From JAUVXJ01 sp964433755 (GTDB lineage: Bacteria; Chloroflexota; Anaerolineae; UBA7937; B3-Chlor): a stretch of 64,000 bases of DNA. Made by a program: the position numbers and the translations under genes. The notes under the pieces are model-generated. The model saw nothing but the letters and a program-made list of their open reading frames with translations, was not told where the DNA came from and did not search any database. Positions 9,249-17,991 of the stretch are shown here, one piece after another. Numbering within the stretch: position 1 is the stretch's first letter; every line of letters begins with the position of its first letter. The stretch is taken from contig CAYSSR010000003.1 of NCBI GenBank assembly GCA_964433755.1, forward strand, positions 558,001-622,000, written 5' to 3'.

Positions 9249-10274
9249 TCAAGACTTGCCAGCGCCCCGCCGTCCTTGATCCTGGTGTGTCTGCCCTCTT
9301 TGCCGGATCAGCACGTAGAATATGGGAAACGTACGCTCGACGTACGCCCGGTGAAACTCCCGAGAGCAGAGCAGCAGGGAGCACATCCAGATGATTGCGA
9401 TAACAGCGGCCACCAAGCCGAAGACTGAGAGAATCGCGAGAGCATGACTCGCGACCGGCCAGACCTGCGAACTTGCATTGACGATCGAGTCAGGCTCCGA
9501 CCATAACCGGAGCAGCAGGAGACTGACAGCCGGCAATAGTAGCAGGAGACCGACAGTCGGCAGTAGTAGCAGCGGCAGAACGAAGGACAGGAACAAGTTG
9601 CTGAAGAGGATTGCCAGCACGTAGTATCTGCCGATCCACATGGCGTGCAGGCGGGGAGATTCATTCAGGACATAGTGATTGCATAGATACCAGAGATCCC
9701 TGGCTTGTTCCCTGGCCGCCTGCTCGCACTCCGCCTTCTTCTCCGTCGCTTGGGCCTCCTCAGCGCAACGGTTCTTCTTCCCATCCAGTCGGGCCTGCTT
9801 CAAGCAGCAACAGAGCTCCTTGAACCTGCCCTTCTTCTCTGCGCACCGGGCAAGCAATTGCGCCCCGCCGTCTATGCCGGCTAGCACCCTGAGCGCAGCG
9901 TCGGCATGGTCGCCTCCTCTCTTGGCATCCTCAGTCAGGAAATCCAGTGCCAGGGCCCCAAGGTTCCACCACCGCACACAATGGTCTCCAAGGAAGGCTA
10001 CAAGTTGACCCTGGACATGGCCGATAACAAAGCACAGAGGAATCACGACTGCGGCAATCAGCCACGGGTACGAGCAGACCAAGGGTCTGTGCGACATGAG
10101 GAGGGGGGACAGCACGCCGGCTATCGCGTAGTGTGGGGCCCTCGGTGCCAGCGGGAGCACGAGCAATGCAAGGAGGAGCAATCCGACCACCAGAAGTGTC
10201 ACGGCGCCGGGGACTACGTAGCCAAGGACATCTCTCAAGACCACTGTATCCCACAAGTCTCTGACACTGTTCAT
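9249..10274 (-). CDS. Membrane protein with central charged, cysteine-containing domain, unknown
   Basis: 341 residues. The N-terminus reads DVLGYVVPGAVTLL, then a first hydrophobic segment (about 15-42) and a second (about 68-92). A charged, helical and probably coiled-coil stretch follows (about 110-205, with an ELCCCLKQ cysteine cluster), then two or three closely packed Leu-rich segments (about 215-258), another (about 275-302), and a basic tail. ATG 10274 has a strong GAGGAGGGGG site. I recognise no named family, although a DVxGYVxPG start is shared by other uncharacterised membrane proteins I have seen. Its partner is the DUF5677-like gene downstream; a membrane sensor or effector role would be guesswork. 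Confidence 0.65.
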   Translation of the reverse strand: MNSVRDLWDTVVLRDVLGYVVPGAVTLLVVGLLLLALLVLPLAPRAPHYAIAGVLSPLLMSHRPLVCSYPWLIAAVVIPLCFVIGHVQGQLVAFLGDHCVRWWNLGALALDFLTEDAKRGGDHADAALRVLAGIDGGAQLLARCAEKKGRFKELCCCLKQARLDGKKNRCAEEAQATEKKAECEQAAREQARDLWYLCNHYVLNESPRLHAMWIGRYYVLAILFSNLFLSFVLPLLLLPTVGLLLLLPAVSLLLLRLWSEPDSIVNASSQVWPVASHALAILSVFGLVAAVIAIIWMCSLLLCSREFHRAYVERTFPIFYVLIRQRGQTHQDQGRRGAGKS

Positions 10275-10452
10275 TCCACCCCCTCCTCTCGCAAGTCATG
10301 CCGCAGCTGACCAAGGGCATCCGCCCCAAGGCTCTCGGCCGGTTGATCCCGCCAGTGCGTCGTCACCAGGAGACACAACCGTTTGACTGCCTCCACGCGG
10401 GAAGGGCGAGCCGCATACTAGGCCGGGCGCTATCCCGTAGAATGGCGCAACA

Positions 10453-10481
10453 ATCATGACACATGTGCCGCATGACGTCAA
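10453..10481 (-). promoter_or_regulatory. Possible promoter of the 8.2-10.3 kb cassette
   Basis: Minus strand TTGACG (10476-10481), 17 bases, CATGAT (10453-10458). The -10 is weak. It would give a leader of about 170 bases. The 356-base gap 10275-10630 otherwise holds only the por terminator. Confidence 0.4.
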
Positions 10482-10574
10482 GCTCTACCTGCACGTCTTG
10501 CAGTCCCCCAGCAACCTCGGAGTCCCGATATCCTTCATGAGGAGAGAGGCGGAGTTGGGGATCTGTGGATAACA

Positions 10575-10610
10575 CAAAAGGGCAGCACCACCCTCGAGCG
10601 ATGCTGCCCT
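10575..10610 (-). terminator. Rho-independent terminator of the por operon
   Basis: On the minus strand AGGGCAGCA (10602-10610) and TGCTGCCCT (10579-10587) form a perfect 9-bp stem with a 14-base loop, followed by TTTTGTGTT. It lies about 20 bases after the porB stop. Confidence 0.8.
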
Positions 10611-10630
10611 GACGTTGCTCAGGATTGCGG

Positions 10631-11569
10631 CTACTCTTCCTCGCCGCACCTCTGGAGCAGTCGCTTCCACTTGCGGTCCACGTGGGCCTGCAACTCCTCG
10701 ATGATGTGCTCGTTCTCGGGACTGAAGAGGTGCCGGAAGCGGCCCTGGGGCTTGAGGAAGTCCTCGATAGGCAGCTTCTCCTTGGGACGGTAGGTCAACT
10801 TCCACTCGCCGTCCTCCACCTCGTAGAGGGGCCAGTAGCAGGTCTCCACCGCCAGACGGGTGATCTCGATGGTCTGGTCCGTCTCGTGGCGCCAGCCGCG
10901 ATTGCAGGAGGAGAGTACGTTCATGAAGGAAGCACCGTTGGCGGCCACCGCCTTACGGACCTTCTTCATCAGGTCGCGCCAGTTGTGAGGCGAGGCCTGG
11001 GCCGCGTACGGGATGTCATGAGCGGCAGCGATGGCGGTCAGGTCCTTACGAGGTCTGGGCTTGCCGGGAACGACCTTGCCCACGGGCGAGGTCGTGGTCC
11101 ACGCGCCCAGAGGAGTGGCCCCGGAGCGCTGGATGCCCGTGTTCATGTAGGCCTCGTTGTTGTAGCAGACGTACAGTGCTCGGTGGCCTCGCTCCATCAT
11201 CCCCGACAACGCCTGGATGCCGATGTCGTAGGTGCCGCCGTCGCCTCCAAAGGCCACGAACTTGATGCCGATATCCTTCATCTTGCCCTGGCGAACCAGG
11301 GAGCGATACATCGCCTCCACGCCGCTGATCGTGGAAGCAGCGGTCTCGAAGGCGGTGTGGATCCACGGGATGTTCCACGCCGTGTACGGATAGATCGTCG
11401 TCGAGACCTCCAAACAGCCCGTGGCGTTGGCCGCGACTACCGGTTCGTCGATGGCGGTCAGAATCTGGCGCACGATTATCGGCGCTGCACAGCCGGCGCA
11501 GAGCCGGTGCCCAGAGGTCAGGCGATCTTCCTTTTCACTGAGTTCCTTCAGTTTTAGCGCTGTTGCCAT
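10631..11569 (-). CDS. porB: Pyruvate:ferredoxin oxidoreductase, beta (TPP-binding) subunit
   Basis: Beta subunit of the enzyme that turns pyruvate, CoA and oxidised ferredoxin into acetyl-CoA, CO2 and reduced ferredoxin. HRLCAGCAAP gives Cys24 and Cys27, and ATGCLEV gives Cys52, cluster ligands of the pyruvate-type subunit. FGGDGGTYDIG and YNNEAYMNTG form the thiamine pyrophosphate and magnesium site. Length (312 residues) is normal. It is the last gene of porG-porD-porA-porB, 74 bases after porA and followed by a clear terminator. The conserved cysteines favour pyruvate over branched-chain 2-oxoacids; this is inference from family knowledge. Confidence 0.93.
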   Translation of the reverse strand: MATALKLKELSEKEDRLTSGHRLCAGCAAPIIVRQILTAIDEPVVAANATGCLEVSTTIYPYTAWNIPWIHTAFETAASTISGVEAMYRSLVRQGKMKDIGIKFVAFGGDGGTYDIGIQALSGMMERGHRALYVCYNNEAYMNTGIQRSGATPLGAWTTTSPVGKVVPGKPRPRKDLTAIAAAHDIPYAAQASPHNWRDLMKKVRKAVAANGASFMNVLSSCNRGWRHETDQTIEITRLAVETCYWPLYEVEDGEWKLTYRPKEKLPIEDFLKPQGRFRHLFSPENEHIIEELQAHVDRKWKRLLQRCGEEE

Positions 11570-11643
11570 ATTCTTCTCCCCTGGAGAAGCAGCGTGCGGT
11601 CGAAGCCTGCCCGCTGCACACTGCGATCTCCAAAACGACTCCG

Positions 11644-12825
11644 CTACTCGCGCACCCCAAGATAGGTGACGAGTTGCTTGATCTTGCCCGTTTCCCCGAT
11701 GGCCGCCAGGTCACGAAACACCCGCTCTATCTGGTCAGGCGTGGTGTCCCGTCCGCCGAGGCCGAAGATGTAGTCCACCGTTTTGGCCGGCACGTCGTGT
11801 ACCTTGAAGGCCGCGCACAACTCCATGAACAACGGCCCGCCAAGGGCCCCGAAGGAATCGGAGCGATCCATGACGCCTACGGCAGCCTTGCCGCGCAACG
11901 CCTCGGCCAGCTCCTCAGCCGGGAATGGTCGGAAGACACGCGGCTTGAGCAGCCCGACCTTCAACCCCTGGGATCGCAGGTCTTCCACCACGCTACGAGC
12001 CGTGCCTGCTGTGGAGGACAGGACCACCAGGGCCAGCTCCGCATCCTCCAATCGATACTCGTCGAAGAGCCCATAGTGGCGCCCAAAACGTTTCTCGAAG
12101 TCTGCGGCCACGTCCAGGATCACGCCCTTGGCGTGCTGCATGCCGTCCACCTGCTGCCGCTTGTGCTCCATATAGAAGTCGTAGAAGTCCAGAGGGCCAT
12201 AGGTAACGGGGTGCTCCACGTCCAGCAACGGCTCGTGGGCCTTGAAGGGCCCGACGAAGTCTCTCACGGCTTCGTCGTCCTCTATCTGCACGCGCTCCAG
12301 CCCGTGGCTGGTGATGAAGCCGTCGTACAGGCTCATCACCGGCAACAGGACGTCCTCGTGCTCGGCGATGCGCACCGCCTGGATGCAGTTGTCGTAACCT
12401 TCCTGGGGGTCTTCGCCGAATAGCTGTATCCATCCTGCATCGCGAGCACCCATGGAATCGCTGTGATCGCAGTGGATGTTGATCGGTCCGGAGAGCGCGC
12501 GGTTGACCACGGTCATCACGAGCGGCGCCCTGTTGGAGGCGGCGATGTACACCATCTCCCACATCAAGGCCAAACCGTTGGCCGAGGTGGCCGTCATCAC
12601 CCTTCCCCCAGCCGCCGATGCGCCGATGCAGGCGGCCATGGCGCTGTGCTCGCTCTCTACTCGTATGAACTCGGTGTCCACGTCTCCGTCCGCTACGAAC
12701 TGGGAGAAGGTCTGGACCGTACTGGTTTGGGGCGTGATAGGATAGGCAGCCACCACGTCAGGGTTGATCTGCCGCATGGCCTCGGCCGTAGCCGTGTTGC
12801 CATCCATCGCTTCGAATCTGCTCAT
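11644..12825 (-). CDS. porA: Pyruvate:ferredoxin oxidoreductase, alpha subunit
   Basis: Alpha subunit (393 residues), carrying the pyrimidine-binding domain for thiamine pyrophosphate and the 2-oxoacid site. Seen are GNTATAEAMRQINPDVVAAYPITPQT at the N-terminus, the ESEHSAM segment (about 59-65) and TSANGLALMWEM. The C-terminal half contains the transketolase-like domain (VVLSSTAGTARSVV). ATG 12825 has AGGAGG upstream in the 43-base gap after porD. Normal length for the four-subunit archaeal/Thermotoga-type enzyme rather than the fused bacterial form. Confidence 0.94.
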   Translation of the reverse strand: MSRFEAMDGNTATAEAMRQINPDVVAAYPITPQTSTVQTFSQFVADGDVDTEFIRVESEHSAMAACIGASAAGGRVMTATSANGLALMWEMVYIAASNRAPLVMTVVNRALSGPINIHCDHSDSMGARDAGWIQLFGEDPQEGYDNCIQAVRIAEHEDVLLPVMSLYDGFITSHGLERVQIEDDEAVRDFVGPFKAHEPLLDVEHPVTYGPLDFYDFYMEHKRQQVDGMQHAKGVILDVAADFEKRFGRHYGLFDEYRLEDAELALVVLSSTAGTARSVVEDLRSQGLKVGLLKPRVFRPFPAEELAEALRGKAAVGVMDRSDSFGALGGPLFMELCAAFKVHDVPAKTVDYIFGLGGRDTTPDQIERVFRDLAAIGETGKIKQLVTYLGVRE

Positions 12826-12868
12826 TCTTGCAAGGCCTCCTGTCCGAGGTAGATCCCGCTGTTATCTG

Positions 12869-13165
12869 CTATTCTTCTGATTCTGCTTCTGCCACCATGG
12901 TGATGGCGTCGACGGGGCATATAGAAGCGCAGATGCCGCAACCCTTGCAGAATCTCAAGTGGAAGCCAACCATCTCCCCATCGTGGACATCGATGCTGGC
13001 ATCGGGGCAGTACACCCAGCACTGTAGGCAGTTGATGCACTTGTCCTGGTCGACTACTGGTCTCATGGCCCGCCAACTGCCAGTCTCATACTCCCGAGCG
13101 TTGCCGGCCTCGACTATCTTCCCGCCTATAGGGATCTCCTTCCAACCGGCGTTCAGATCTGCCAT
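12869..13165 (-). CDS. porD: Pyruvate:ferredoxin oxidoreductase, delta (2x[4Fe-4S]) subunit
   Basis: Small ferredoxin-like subunit of 98 residues that relays electrons from the TPP site. Two cluster motifs are complete: CINCLQCWVYCP and CKGCGICASICP. The ATG abuts the porG stop (TAG then ATG), and its AGGAGG site lies inside the end of porG, so the two are translationally coupled. Confidence 0.95.
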   Translation of the reverse strand: MADLNAGWKEIPIGGKIVEAGNAREYETGSWRAMRPVVDQDKCINCLQCWVYCPDASIDVHDGEMVGFHLRFCKGCGICASICPVDAITMVAEAESEE

Positions 13166-13738
13166 CTAACCCTCCTGAACCTCGTCAGCGGCACGCTTGA
13201 TAGCATCCACGTTGCGGTCCACTATCTCGGTGCCGAACTTGTCTCCGAACTGCTTGCGGGTCTGCGCGACCAGATCATCAACAGTCAAGATACCCGTCGC
13301 TTTCACCAGGGCACCCAACATCGGCGTGTTGGTGATCTCACGCCCCAGCGTTTCCAGGGCGATCTTCGTAGCATCCACGGTGAACACCTTGCCTGTCTTG
13401 AAGCCCACCATCTCGCGAACCTTGGCCGGGGACTCTTCAGTGTTGACCAGTAGCACGCCATCTTCATGGAGACCATCAGCGACGTCCACGGCCTCTAGCA
13501 GGGTGGGATCCAGGACCAGAACGATATCCGGTCGCTGTATCTGACAGTGCTTGTGGATGGGCTCTGGGCTCACCCGTGTGAAGGCCCTGATGGGTGCACC
13601 AGCTCGCTCCGGCCCGTAGTCCGGGAAGGCCTGGAAATACTGGCCGCTATCCAGGGCCACCTTAGCCAGCATCTTGCCCGCGGTCACCACACCTTGGCCG
13701 CCACGCCCGTGCCAGCGTATCTCAGTTAGATTGGCCAC
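13166..13738 (-). CDS. porG: Pyruvate:ferredoxin oxidoreductase, gamma subunit
   Basis: Gamma subunit (190 residues), opening with IRWHGRGGQGVVTAG, the family signature, and containing FPDYGPERAGAP. First gene of the operon. GTG 13738 is used; AGGAGG lies 5 bases upstream and no ATG fits. Together with the delta, alpha and beta subunits downstream it forms a complete four-subunit enzyme supplying acetyl-CoA to the ADP-forming acetyl-CoA synthetase at 33.6-35.7 kb. Confidence 0.95.
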   Translation of the reverse strand: MANLTEIRWHGRGGQGVVTAGKMLAKVALDSGQYFQAFPDYGPERAGAPIRAFTRVSPEPIHKHCQIQRPDIVLVLDPTLLEAVDVADGLHEDGVLLVNTEESPAKVREMVGFKTGKVFTVDATKIALETLGREITNTPMLGALVKATGILTVDDLVAQTRKQFGDKFGTEIVDRNVDAIKRAADEVQEG

Positions 13739-13797
13739 TCTGTCCTCCTAATACGAAGAAATGAAGATTCAGGTCGCGCGCAATACACTAAAACTGT

Positions 13798-13803
13798 ATT
13801 ATA
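13798..13803 (-). promoter_or_regulatory. Probable -10 box of the por operon
   Basis: TATAAT on the minus strand about 60 bases upstream of porG. No convincing -35 lies 16-18 bases further up, so the call rests on the -10 alone. The 339-base gap 13739-14077 also holds a weak promoter for the opposite strand and nothing else recognisable. Confidence 0.45.
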
Positions 13804-13971
13804 CACCACAAAGCGCCGCAGTGCCAGGAACGGGCATGCTGTCAGATGCACTTGCCACACCGTCACCCCTGGAAGGTGGAGAGTCCTTCTTCTGTGACCA
13901 AGCACACACATCGTCAACCGAGAACACGACCTCAGCGTGCAAGCCACGTACCCGACGAGTCCATCGGGTGT

Positions 13972-14000
13972 TTGTGAGGGAGGACAAGCTGTGCTACCAT
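13972..14000 (+). promoter_or_regulatory. Possible promoter of the amidase/deacetylase pair
   Basis: TTGTGA (13972-13977), 17 bases, TACCAT (13995-14000), each matching the consensus at four of six positions, about 80 bases before the ATG. Confidence 0.35.
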
Positions 14001-14077
14001 CACTGCTCGGCAGCTCTTACTCTCTGCGAGGGGCGCAGAGGAAGACCGCGGACTGTCCATCGGATTGGTGACATCGC

Positions 14078-14914
14078 ATGAGAAGCCAGGCTTCCGGGAA
14101 AGGCTGGGTAGTCGTTCCGATTCTGAGCTTCGTGGCTGGGGTCTTGGTGGCTCTACTCGCCAGAGACTCTCTTCCCCTGTCCGCTGTCGTGCAGGGTCCC
14201 GGGGTGGAGACGACGACCCCGATGCAGCCGTCGCCCACGCCCCACACGATATCGACACCCACCCCGACACCCTCTTCCACACCGATGCCACCTACCTCCA
14301 CACCGGTGCTCCCGACGCCGACTAGCACGGCGACGTCGACGCCCACGCCCACTTCCACACCCATCACCCTGCCCTCAAGCACTGTCGAGGGCCCACCTCA
14401 GAGGCCACCCATCATCTCCCGGGTCCAGTGGGGCTCCATGGAGATCACTGAGGGATACGTGCCGCACACGGTGGACAGGATCACGCTACATCACGACGGT
14501 GCGGAATTCTACGGAGGAGCCGAGGCACGTCTGAGGGGTCTCCAGAGTTGGTCCAGAAGGGTGCGAGGCTGGGTTGACATCCCCTATCATTTCATGATCG
14601 ATCTCGAGGGCAACATCTATCAGGCTCGCCCGCTGCAATACGTGGGCGATACGGCGACGGAGTACGATCCCACCGGGCACGCGCTGATCACGGTGATGGG
14701 CAACTACAACGTACAAGAGATCAACCAGGCGCAGTTGGCTGCCATCGTCGATCTGGCCGCCTGGATCTGTTACAAGTACGACGTCTCGCCCCAACTCATC
14801 AAAGGGCATCGCGACTACGCTGCCACCTCCTGTCCCGGGACCAATCTCTACCTATACCTGACCAACGGCCACATCGCCAGTGCCGTCGAAGAGAGGTTAC
14901 ACTTTGAAGAGTGA
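14078..14914 (+). CDS. Cell-surface N-acetylmuramoyl-L-alanine amidase (Amidase_2/PGRP fold)
   Basis: Predicted zinc amidase that cuts the bond between muramic acid and the stem peptide. Residues 11-28 form a membrane anchor or signal. Residues about 45-105 are a low-complexity Thr/Pro/Ser linker typical of surface proteins. The catalytic domain follows: LHHDG (His138/139), GHRDYAATSCPG (His244, Cys252) supply the zinc ligands, and WVDIPYHFMID is a family signature. The next gene overlaps its 3' end and encodes a deacetylase with the same kind of linker, so the two probably remodel peptidoglycan together. No strong ribosome site precedes the ATG. Confidence 0.88.
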   Translation: MRSQASGKGWVVVPILSFVAGVLVALLARDSLPLSAVVQGPGVETTTPMQPSPTPHTISTPTPTPSSTPMPPTSTPVLPTPTSTATSTPTPTSTPITLPSSTVEGPPQRPPIISRVQWGSMEITEGYVPHTVDRITLHHDGAEFYGGAEARLRGLQSWSRRVRGWVDIPYHFMIDLEGNIYQARPLQYVGDTATEYDPTGHALITVMGNYNVQEINQAQLAAIVDLAAWICYKYDVSPQLIKGHRDYAATSCPGTNLYLYLTNGHIASAVEERLHFEE

Positions 14915-15809
14915 TCTGGGTCTAGTGCTCATTCTCTGCGCTCTGCTTTTCCTGATGGCCGGCTGCCAGTTCCCGTCGGTGGCGCAGCTTCCGGTGGTCT
15001 CCCAGTTCATCCCACCCAGTCCCACACCCACACCCCTGCCCACCGCGACCTGGACGTCGACTCCAACGGCCACACCGACTTCGACCTCCACAGCGACTCC
15101 TTCGCCCACGGCAACGCCTACCAGCACCCCGGTTCCGACGGCCACTCTGGCGCCAGCGGCCTCGCCCTCGATTACCGCGACGGAGATTGCCCGAGGCGAC
15201 CCCAGCAGGCCCTGCATCGCCCTCACCTTTGACGCGGGTGCCAGCCTCGTACCGTGGCCCTCTATACTGGACACCCTCCGCGAGAAGGATGTGCAATGTA
15301 CCTTCTTCCTCACTGGCGACACGCTACGCCGGCCCGAGGCGCCAGACTTGTTGCGACAGACACTCGCTGATGGCCACGAACTGGGCAACCACTCCGATAC
15401 ACACCCCTACTTCACCGAACTCACCGACGAGGAGATCGCTGAGGAGTTGGCGGCATTAGAGAAACTGGTGGTCGAGATGACCGGTGCCAGCACGAAGCCC
15501 TATTTCCGGCCGCCCTCCGGAAACCGCGACGCCCGTGTGTGGCGGGTGGTGCAGGAGAACGGGTACCTGAATATCTACTGGACCTATCATGTTTGGGACT
15601 GGGTCGCGGACAGAACAACCGAGAAGGTCTACAACTACGCCATCGACGGAGCCTGCAACGGGGCTATCGTGGTCATGCACGTGGGGGCTCAGGAGACGGC
15701 AGACGCGCTGCCCGCCATCATCGATGAACTGCGGGCCAGAGGTTACCGTCTGGTCACGCTGACTGAACTGCTATCACCACAGGAGGAGCCAGAGTCCACC
15801 GGTGGCTAG
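14904..15809 (+). CDS. Polysaccharide deacetylase (NodB domain) lipoprotein
   Basis: Predicted carbohydrate esterase family 4 enzyme removing N-acetyl groups from peptidoglycan or another surface glycan. TTG 14904 is chosen: AGAGAGG lies 7 bases upstream, and this start gives a clean lipoprotein signal ending LMAGC (Cys21). GTG 14880 would add eight polar residues. A Thr/Pro linker (about 38-85) leads to the NodB domain with LTFDAG (Asp110 as base), HSDTHPYF (His163, His167 as metal ligands), RPPSGNRD and a VMHV strand. The second Asp of the usual TFDDG is Ala, as in some other branches. The stop overlaps the stop of the opposite-strand kinase gene. Confidence 0.88.
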   Translation: MKSDLGLVLILCALLFLMAGCQFPSVAQLPVVSQFIPPSPTPTPLPTATWTSTPTATPTSTSTATPSPTATPTSTPVPTATLAPAASPSITATEIARGDPSRPCIALTFDAGASLVPWPSILDTLREKDVQCTFFLTGDTLRRPEAPDLLRQTLADGHELGNHSDTHPYFTELTDEEIAEELAALEKLVVEMTGASTKPYFRPPSGNRDARVWRVVQENGYLNIYWTYHVWDWVADRTTEKVYNYAIDGACNGAIVVMHVGAQETADALPAIIDELRARGYRLVTLTELLSPQEEPESTGG

Positions 15810-17743
15810 TCTTCCGAGGAGTCTGCCGGCATCTTGGGCAGGACGAACCGGAAGGTACTGCCCTCTCCTTCCTTGGTCTCCACCCAGACTCGTCCACCAT
15901 GTTTCTCCACGATGGACTTGACCGTAGCCAGACCGAGGCCCATACCCTCCGAAGCCAACGTGCCGGGTCCCTCCACGCGATAGAACTTGTCGAAGATCTG
16001 ATCTCTGGCGTGAGCCGGGATACCGGCGCCTGTGTCGCTCACAGATACCCAAACCTCGTCGCTATCGTCACCTGCACTTACGAGCACCTTCCCCCCAGAG
16101 GGTGTGTATCGTATGGCATTGTCCAGCAGATTGGACATCACCTGCACCAGGCGGGTGTGGTTGCCTCTCACCAACGATAGATCGTCGGCGATCACCGTAT
16201 CGAGGTCCAACCCTTTGCTCTTCGCCTCGCCCTGCAGGTTGGCGACCACCTCTTCTACGACCTCTTCCAGTCGAACAGACGCCATCTCCATTTCCAGCCC
16301 AGCCTCGATGCGCCCGATATCCAGCAGGCTGCTGATGAGCTTGTCCATCTGCTCCACGTTCCTCATGGCACGCTCCGCGAACTCTGTTTGTTCCTCGTTG
16401 AGCTGGCCGAGCTGCGGCAACAGCCTGAGAGACCCGTGAACGGCTGTCAGCGGAGAGCGCAGGTCGTGGGTGATGCTGGCAACGAAATCAGACTTCATCC
16501 TGTCAAGTTCCCTGAGGTGGGTTATGTCCCGCATGATGAGCACACAACCCACGTCGGCGACAGGGCTCAGACTTGCGTGGAATGCGCGACCGTCCATGAA
16601 AGGCAGCTCTACGTTCCTCGTGCCGTTTCCCGCTGCGGGGCCTCTGAAGAGCCTATCGAAGGCGTCGCTGCCAATGACGTCACGGAGGGGCCTGCCCGCC
16701 GCCTCGTCCGGTTCCAGGCAGAACGCCTCGGCTGCGGCAGCATTCACGAGCAGGACCTCTGCTTCCTCGTCAGCCACGACGATCAGGTCTTGGCTGCCGG
16801 CCAGGATGGTCTCCAGTTTGCCGCGCTGCCCTTCCACCTCGGAGAAAAGACTGGCGTTCTCGATGGCCACCGCCGCGAAATCCCCCAACACAGTGAGCAG
16901 GAAGCGGTCATTGTCCGAGAAGGGCTGCATAGCGGCCTTGCTGTTGGCGTACAGCACGCCGATCGTGCCGCCCCTGGTCTTGAGAGGCACCGCCAGAGTA
17001 GCTTGCAGTGGATCGGTCTTGTGCGAGCGAGGACCATGGATCATGGCCACCTGGCCGCTGCTGATGACTTGCCTCACCACGGCATTGTCGGATACCCGTT
17101 TCACCTGGCGCGCCTGCTGGTCACCAACGCCCTGGACGGCCCTCAGGAGAAGCTCATGGGTGTCCGGGTCCAGGAGAAAGAGGGAGACCTCCTCGGCGCC
17201 GCTGACGTACGTCGTCGCCTCCACCACGCGGGTCAGCACAGTATCCAGATCGAGCAGGGACGCTACCGATTTACTGATCCCGTACAGGATCTCCAGCTCT
17301 TTGACCCGCTGCTCGAGTTGGCGGTTGACCGCCCCCACCTGCGCCGCTAGCTGCTTCTTCTCCTTCCTCAGGCGCGCCTCGGCCAGGGACCGTTCCACGG
17401 CCTGCATGATCTCCGTGACCTTGAACGGCTTGGGGAAGTAGTCTCTCACCCCCAGGTGGAATGCTTGCACTGCCACGCTTTCCGAGCCATGGGCGGTGAT
17501 CAGGATAGTGGGGATCTCCATACCCTCCCCGGCCAGAGCTTCGAGGACCTCGAAGCCATCCAGCTTGGGCATCTGCAGGTCGAGGAGAATCAGGTCTGGC
17601 TCCTCCGTCAGGGCCAAGCGCAGAGCCTCCTGTCCGTTGGTTGCGGACAGGGTAGTATAGCCGCTGGGGACCAACAGCGAGTCTCTCAGGAATTCGACGT
17701 TCCTGATATCGTCGTCTACGATGAGAATGGTTTCCTTTGCCAT
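15806..17743 (-). CDS. Hybrid sensor kinase: receiver-GAF-PAS-HisKA-HATPase
   Basis: Soluble two-component protein of 645 residues with the receiver at the N-terminus. IVDDD and LILLDLQMPKLDG place the phospho-acceptor at Asp55, and FPKPF supplies the conserved Lys. A short coiled coil follows (about 120-145), then GAF (about 150-310), PAS (about 325-435), HisKA with ITHDLRSPLTAVHGS (phospho-His) and a HATPase with NLLDNAIRYTPSGG, DTGAGI and GMGLGLATVKSI. ATG 17743 has GGAGGAA 11 bases upstream; an in-frame TTG at 17848 is unlikely. No transmembrane segment or partner regulator gene is adjacent, so signal input is probably cytoplasmic, by phosphorylation of the receiver or by GAF/PAS ligands. 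Confidence 0.9.
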   Translation of the reverse strand: MAKETILIVDDDIRNVEFLRDSLLVPSGYTTLSATNGQEALRLALTEEPDLILLDLQMPKLDGFEVLEALAGEGMEIPTILITAHGSESVAVQAFHLGVRDYFPKPFKVTEIMQAVERSLAEARLRKEKKQLAAQVGAVNRQLEQRVKELEILYGISKSVASLLDLDTVLTRVVEATTYVSGAEEVSLFLLDPDTHELLLRAVQGVGDQQARQVKRVSDNAVVRQVISSGQVAMIHGPRSHKTDPLQATLAVPLKTRGGTIGVLYANSKAAMQPFSDNDRFLLTVLGDFAAVAIENASLFSEVEGQRGKLETILAGSQDLIVVADEEAEVLLVNAAAAEAFCLEPDEAAGRPLRDVIGSDAFDRLFRGPAAGNGTRNVELPFMDGRAFHASLSPVADVGCVLIMRDITHLRELDRMKSDFVASITHDLRSPLTAVHGSLRLLPQLGQLNEEQTEFAERAMRNVEQMDKLISSLLDIGRIEAGLEMEMASVRLEEVVEEVVANLQGEAKSKGLDLDTVIADDLSLVRGNHTRLVQVMSNLLDNAIRYTPSGGKVLVSAGDDSDEVWVSVSDTGAGIPAHARDQIFDKFYRVEGPGTLASEGMGLGLATVKSIVEKHGGRVWVETKEGEGSTFRFVLPKMPADSSED

Positions 17744-17956
17744 ACGGGTACTGATTCCTCCGGGCGCGTAGAGCGTTACGCATAGCATTGTAGCATCGTT
17801 ACCCGGGGTCCGCAACGGGAACGGCTTGGATCCCTCATGGCGTCGCAAAGCGCAGCCCGATGGGTCGGTCGTCAGAGTTCCAGACTCCGCCGCCGGGGTC
17901 CGCGCCTCGACATCGCGCCCAGCCTACCAACAATGTGTCCACGTGCCGCTCCATGG

Positions 17957-17985
17957 TTGATAAACGTAGTCAGACATGGTATAGT
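17957..17985 (+). promoter_or_regulatory. Promoter of the carbamate kinase operon
   Basis: TTGATA (17957-17962), 17 bases, TATAGT (17980-17985). Predicted start near 17992, exactly at the base of the first leader hairpin. The 358-base gap 17744-18101 contains this promoter and the structured leader; 17744-17950 shows nothing recognisable. Confidence 0.8.
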
Positions 17986-17991
17986 TGCTCG

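Noticed and set aside
10579..10610. AGGGTGGTGC within the por terminator, resembling a T-box core
   Set aside because: It lies downstream of an operon, lacks stem I elements and is just the loop of a terminator hairpin.
14200..14400. Repeated ACACCGACGCCGAC-like DNA, possible tandem repeat or CRISPR-like array
   Set aside because: It is the coding sequence of a Thr/Pro linker; units are irregular and there are no spacers. The same applies at 15020-15170.
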